Assembly: GCF_000208745.1 (NCBI RefSeq)
Contig: NC_030855.1
Span: 3,037,950-3,101,949, forward strand
Reading direction: 5' to 3'
Origin: Theobroma cacao
Lineage: Eukaryota; Streptophyta; Magnoliopsida; Malvales; Malvaceae
Length of the DNA stretch: 64,000 nucleotides
Each line of letters begins with the position of its first letter. Position 1 is the first letter of the stretch. The notes beneath the pieces are model-generated. The model saw nothing but the letters and a program-made list of their open reading frames with translations. It did no database searches and was not told the DNA's origin. Both the position numbers and the translations under genes were made by a program. This document shows positions 59,978 to 64,000 of this stretch, piece after piece.

Positions 59978-60959
59978 ATAATATAGATAAAAGTGATGTA
60001 GTTTATTCTACTACATTTTACACTTTCTAATTAACATTTTTTTTCAGTATAAGAATTTTTAATTTCACATAAAATTAGGAACTCTTGATTTTTTTTTGAA
60101 TGTATAGAACTTTACTTTATTAATCCATATAAGCTCAATAAACTAGGATGCACACCTTAGGTTTTTTATTGTTTTTGTTTTGAAATTTATGCAATTTTAT
60201 TTCTAGTAGTTAAAGATGGAATCAGCAGAGGACTTTATTTGTACAAAGATAAATTAAAAGAAAAGTTGAGTAAATTCTGGATGATGTTATAATTTACATA
60301 TTTCAGTTACTTAATTTCAATCTATTAACTATGAGATTCTATGAATATAAATCAATAAATTTAAAAAGATACATTAATATCATCTTCTTTTTTTATTTAT
60401 AAATCGATAACGATACGACGAGAATTAAGGATATTCAGGCACTCGCTCACTAACCACGCTAGTTATCCATATAAAGTCGTGATTTGGGAGCTATAACCCA
60501 GTCTCTCATCTACTGCCTTACCCTATTTTTAACAATCCCGTGTTGGAGATGCCTTGTCCGAACCTACTCCTTGCTGTCTAGACAGCGTTAAACACGTTGG
60601 TCATTTTGAACCATTCATGAAAACCATTACCTGACACCTTTAGGCACCAATCATATCAATGTCCTCTTATGCTGTCCGACTTGAAAATATTTGTGCCATT
60701 GAAATTAATGTCCAAATCCACCTTTATTAAACCATTGTCCTAATTATCTCCCATTCATTGCATCTTAGAGAATTATAGTGACCAGCCCGACTCTATTTTG
60801 AATTCCAAGTCAACCGATCAATCTCATCCCTCCTTTAATTGAGTCCTATTTTAATTCAACCTCTGCTCCATTGTAAACTCCTAAATCCATTCAAGCATGA
60901 TCCGTTTTCTACTGCCACCTCACAATCTCCTGTTAAACAAACATTTCAAAAATAAACCA
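59978..60959. other. Spacer with MULE-derived duplicate and poly-T
   Basis: A T run (60089-60097) could be the poly-A tail of a minus-strand LINE whose RNase H relic lies at 60960-61362. 60298-60425 repeats the MULE-1 interior at 59505-59625 in direct orientation. The less AT-rich stretch 60440-60900 shows no recognisable gene on either strand. Confidence 0.45.
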
Positions 60960-61362
60960 TTCCTTCTATGAATACAAGCATTTGTCAAGTAAGTCAGCAT
61001 CATTGTTGGCTTCCCTATAAACATACATAGCTTTGCATTGGAGGAATCATATCTTCATATTCTCAATCTGAATTATGCATTGCCGGAATCTCCAAGGTGC
61101 CTCCTATGGATTATAAAACTATTTGATGCGCATTGTGTGAATCACTTTCAATTAGTAACTTTATATGTGAATGCAGTAAACAATTAATGAAACTAATTAG
61201 AGCTTCGTTTATGGCTAGAATTTCGATAACGTTTGAATCTCCTTTCTCGATGAACTTTGAAAACAATACTTTAACTGAGCCACAATGGTCACGTAATATA
61301 CCACCAATGCCGGCCTCTCCTATACTCCTTGATGCCACACCATCTAAGTAAAATAAGAACTC
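60960..61362 (-). pseudogene. RNase H-like fragment (LINE relic)
   Basis: The minus strand reads FYLDGVASRSIGEAGIGGI with the first catalytic Asp (LDG), then NEALISFINC, IESDSHNAHQIV with the third acidic position, then after frameshifts VYREANNDADLLDKCL, the closing RNase H motif. This is the RVT_3-type RNase H found at the C-terminus of plant LINE ORF2. A stop at 61111 and frame changes show it is dead. The rest of a LINE is not seen upstream, so it is a 5'-truncated remnant or a captured fragment. Confidence 0.65.
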
Positions 61363-61385
61363 TTGATTTAAGATAACTTAATATT

Positions 61386-61392
<7 letters not shown>

Positions 61393-61415
<23 letters not shown>
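61393..61415. repeat. (TA)n microsatellite
   Basis: About eleven TA units. Confidence 0.85.
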
Positions 61416-61416
<1 letters not shown>

Positions 61417-63267
61417 AAATTGACTCAATATTTTCTTTTTTAAACCTTAATTCAGTTAAATTAATTCTTTTTAGAAGAAATTACCTCAATTTAATTAATT
61501 AAATCTTTCAAACAAAAGAATCATGTAAGATAAAGTGATCAAAACAGGGTTGGATCTAACAAAAAGGAAATTGAAAGGAAAAAATCTAGAAAATTTTGCG
61601 TGAAAAAGTCAAAATATAATATGGTTTTAAGTATAATAATCATACATGTGTTTTTTATTTTGAGGAAGGAATCTATATATGGATTAATATGTAACTCATA
61701 TATAGGCATCTAGCCAATGGCTTAGACCGTACAATCGTACCCAGTCATGTATTGGGGAACAAAAGTTTAACGTGCAATATCAAAACTCTTAGATTTGGGC
61801 ACTTGGATATTGATAGAACCAAACCCATGTCCAAAGCGAAGTGTGAAATGTAGTACGCTGAATAATCAAGGATAAGACTCAAAGGGCAGAATCTTATGGT
61901 TAGGTTGGCTTCATTGACCATTGACCTTACAACACGACAAATTCATTTTTAATTTGCCTAAACTTGCTTTGCGCATGGTAATGTCATTAAACTAATAATT
62001 TTTTACGCTCGCAGTAACATTTTTACAGCTAATGTGTACTTCCCTTGTACTTTTCCCTCGTTAATATTTCATAGTTTTAATTATTATAACCTAATATAAT
62101 AAGAAGACCTCCCTCTACTGTCTAACGCGTCTTTAGTCTTCACTAAATTTCTTCGCTTGCCTAGTTTAGGTAGCGGTTGGTTGTCCTCATTGTCTGAGGC
62201 TCGAGGCCGGTGCATGTCACGTAACCAATAACATTCAATTGGAATGGAAAAACTTCAACAGAATATTAACATTGCTTTTGTTTTTTGAAGAACTTTCATT
62301 TATTTAAGAAGCACTTTACAAAACTACCACTATTATGTATTGCTTTGGTTTTTCAACGACATGTCAGTTTTATTGGAAAGAAAAATGTATACTAGTTACG
62401 TCATGTGTCACTGACCATGTTGTCCTTTTCTGTTCCTTTCTTTTCTGGGTCCACAATGAGAGGGTATGGCAAAGTCTTACTTGTATGTTTTCTAGTAAGA
62501 CCCAGAAAGGTCTTGCATCCAAGATATATAATATTTTAATTAAGAAAAGCCTGAAAGGAAATAACCATGGCAATCACTAATCACTAATCAAGGTCAAATC
62601 TGACTCCTCTCCAACGGCCTTAATTCGGGGATTGGTATGTGATTAGTGATTTTAAGGGAGAGTTCAAAATTCCTTTGCTATTGTTCTTCTAGCTTTTGTT
62701 GCTGGTAAATTTAGTTACGAGCATAAATTTTTTATCAAAATATTTGGTAGAGTTTATATGATTTACTGACACTATTTTCCTATGCATTGCAAATTTTAAA
62801 ACTTTTTATCAATAAATGTTTAATTTTGATAGATTGATAAGTTATTATTCATTGAAAATTATATGTGTATGTGTGTGTGTGGACAGATGTTAGTATAAAA
62901 ACATGGAGGGCCAAAATTTTTTAAATCTTTTATTTATTATATATATTATTTAATGATACCTCAAAATAATTTTTTTATTCAATAATTAATACAAATAAAA
63001 AATAACAAAATTACCTCACAAGTCTCACCCAATTTTACCCTAAGTATCAAATTTTGTTCACACCTCTTTCTCTTTCTCTCTCCTTCTTTTTCTTTTTTAT
63101 TTCTTTTTATCTTTTATCCTTTCATTTTGACTTTACTCTCTTTCCTGTAACTTATTACCAAAACATACTTTATTCTTTAAGAGAGATTTATGAGCTTGCC
63201 AACTTGGACAAGAAAGGATGAGGACTATTCACTACTGTTGTATGAAATTAAAAGGAGGTAAAGTTTT
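61416..63267. other. Spacer without a recognised gene
   Basis: 1.85 kb with no gene I can support. It contains a 13-bp inverted repeat (62572-62651), a short (GT)n near 62867-62880 and a pyrimidine-rich patch at 63063-63120. ORFs at 62335-62580 and 62370-62573 lie opposite each other and have no family features. Confidence 0.45.
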
Positions 63268-64000
63268 GAGAAAATTGTGAGGAATGACCTTTTTTATAAA
63301 GACATTTTAAAAATAACCATCAAAAAAATTTAACTGTTTTTAACCATATTTAGCCATGACTTGACAAAAATACCCTTTAAACTATTTCAAATAAATTAAA
63401 CCATTCACTACAATTTCTCTCCATTTGTGCTTCGGATTTCTCTCTCACTATCCTGCTCTCTCAAATTTTATCGATTTCTCTTTTCAGTATTCGTCTACTA
63501 TGCTTCCAGTTTCTCTCTCTCACGTTTTCAGATTTCTATTTTTTACGCTTTCAATACACCAAGCAATGGTTTTGACGTGCTTGGTTGGATGGTTATTTGG
63601 GAAATTCGATTTTTAGGTATTTTGAATGAAACTGAAATGGTAGAAATAACCACAGATATATGAAATAGATTTTTATTGAATCAATTCGGGACCTAAACAC
63701 CAATAAACTCAAATTTTTGAAATTTATAAACCTAGGTTTTTGAAAAAAAAAAATTATTTTTAATAAAAGTAGGTGTTTTAGATAAAAAAAATTTACATTT
63801 TGATTTATGAAAACATGTTAGAAACACTTTAATCGGTGCCAAATTGTAAAAAAAAAATAAAAAAAAATGAAAAGAGTTGAGAGGATTTGAAGTTTTGGTT
63901 TGTAAGTAATAACAATATTTTAGGCATTAAAGTGTAACAAATATTTTTGAATTTGTCGTGTAACAATAATATTTTTTAAACATGGCGTGTAACAAAATAT
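63268..64000. mobile_element. Mutator-like element end (MULE-2), runs out of window
   Basis: Starts GAGAAAATTGTGAGGAATGACC and proceeds through TAGCCATGACTTGACAAAAATACCC, CTATTTCAAATAAATTAAACCATT and a CT-rich block (63410-63540), each the inverted counterpart of MULE-1's right arm (59966 back to about 59640). Near 63915-64000 it reaches GTGTAACAAA...CATGGCGTGTAAC units, the same minisatellite motif as MULE-1. The far terminus and duplication lie outside the window. Confidence 0.65.

Noticed and set aside
60440..60640. Possible tRNA or small structured RNA in the less AT-rich patch
   Set aside because: I could not find cloverleaf pairing, A/B boxes or a CCA-end context. The patch reads like old repeat sequence.
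62335..62580. 81-codon plus-strand ORF
   Set aside because: A similar-sized ORF lies on the opposite strand. There is no domain, promoter or neighbouring exon to support either.

Overview
The window looks like nuclear DNA of a eudicot plant. It is AT-rich, with single-exon DUF247 genes set among nested plant Ty1/copia and Ty3/gypsy LTR retrotransposons, plant L1-type LINEs carrying a C-terminal RNase H domain, and Mutator- and CACTA-like DNA elements. The 3-kb solo LTRs ending in GGGTCGTGACA recall repeats of malvid or Malvaceae genomes, but that placement is a weak guess. Only two host genes look intact: two 560-codon DUF247 (UPF0481, At3g02645-like) genes, both on the minus strand, at 26197-27879 and 55972-57654. 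I see no RNA gene, no CRISPR array and no prokaryote-like operon.

Layout. 1-9205: two copies of one Copia family in inverted, head-to-head orientation (minus copy 273-4547, plus copy 4573-9205), with a third partial copy at 1-272 sharing an LTR with the minus copy. 9206-17246: a minus-strand LINE (LINE-1) split by a different Copia element with 0.8-kb LTRs (9725-15793). 17247-24262: a second, almost complete minus-strand LINE (LINE-2: ORF1 with RRM, then endonuclease, RT, zinc-binding region and RNase H). 24263-26196: AT-rich spacer holding a 0.5-kb palindromic MITE. 26197-27879: DUF247 gene 1. 27880-30682: spacer.

30683-53482 is best read as one minus-strand LINE (LINE-3) split into four pieces by later insertions: a Copia element (30940-44546) that itself contains a Gypsy element (34822-43148, perfect ACTTG target duplication), and two solo LTRs of one family in opposite orientations (44684-47787, duplication CTTAC; 48971-52291, duplication CTAAA). 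53483-54118 carries CACTA-like terminal sequence and a strong foldback. 54119-55971 is very AT-rich spacer. 55972-57654 is DUF247 gene 2, with a recognisable TATA box. 58307-59966 is a non-autonomous Mutator-like element with an 11-bp target duplication and an internal minisatellite. A related element starts at 63268 and leaves the window. Between them lie a LINE RNase H relic and spacer.

Taken together, the two DUF247 genes look like a tandem duplicate pair: without the nested insertions their separation would fall from about 28 kb to about 5 kb. No retroelement here keeps an open gag-pol or ORF2. The most unusual structures are the 8-kb Copia palindrome whose two arms share three nonsense codons, the nested LINE, and a Gypsy LTR whose 60-bp tandem repeat differs in copy number between the two LTRs.
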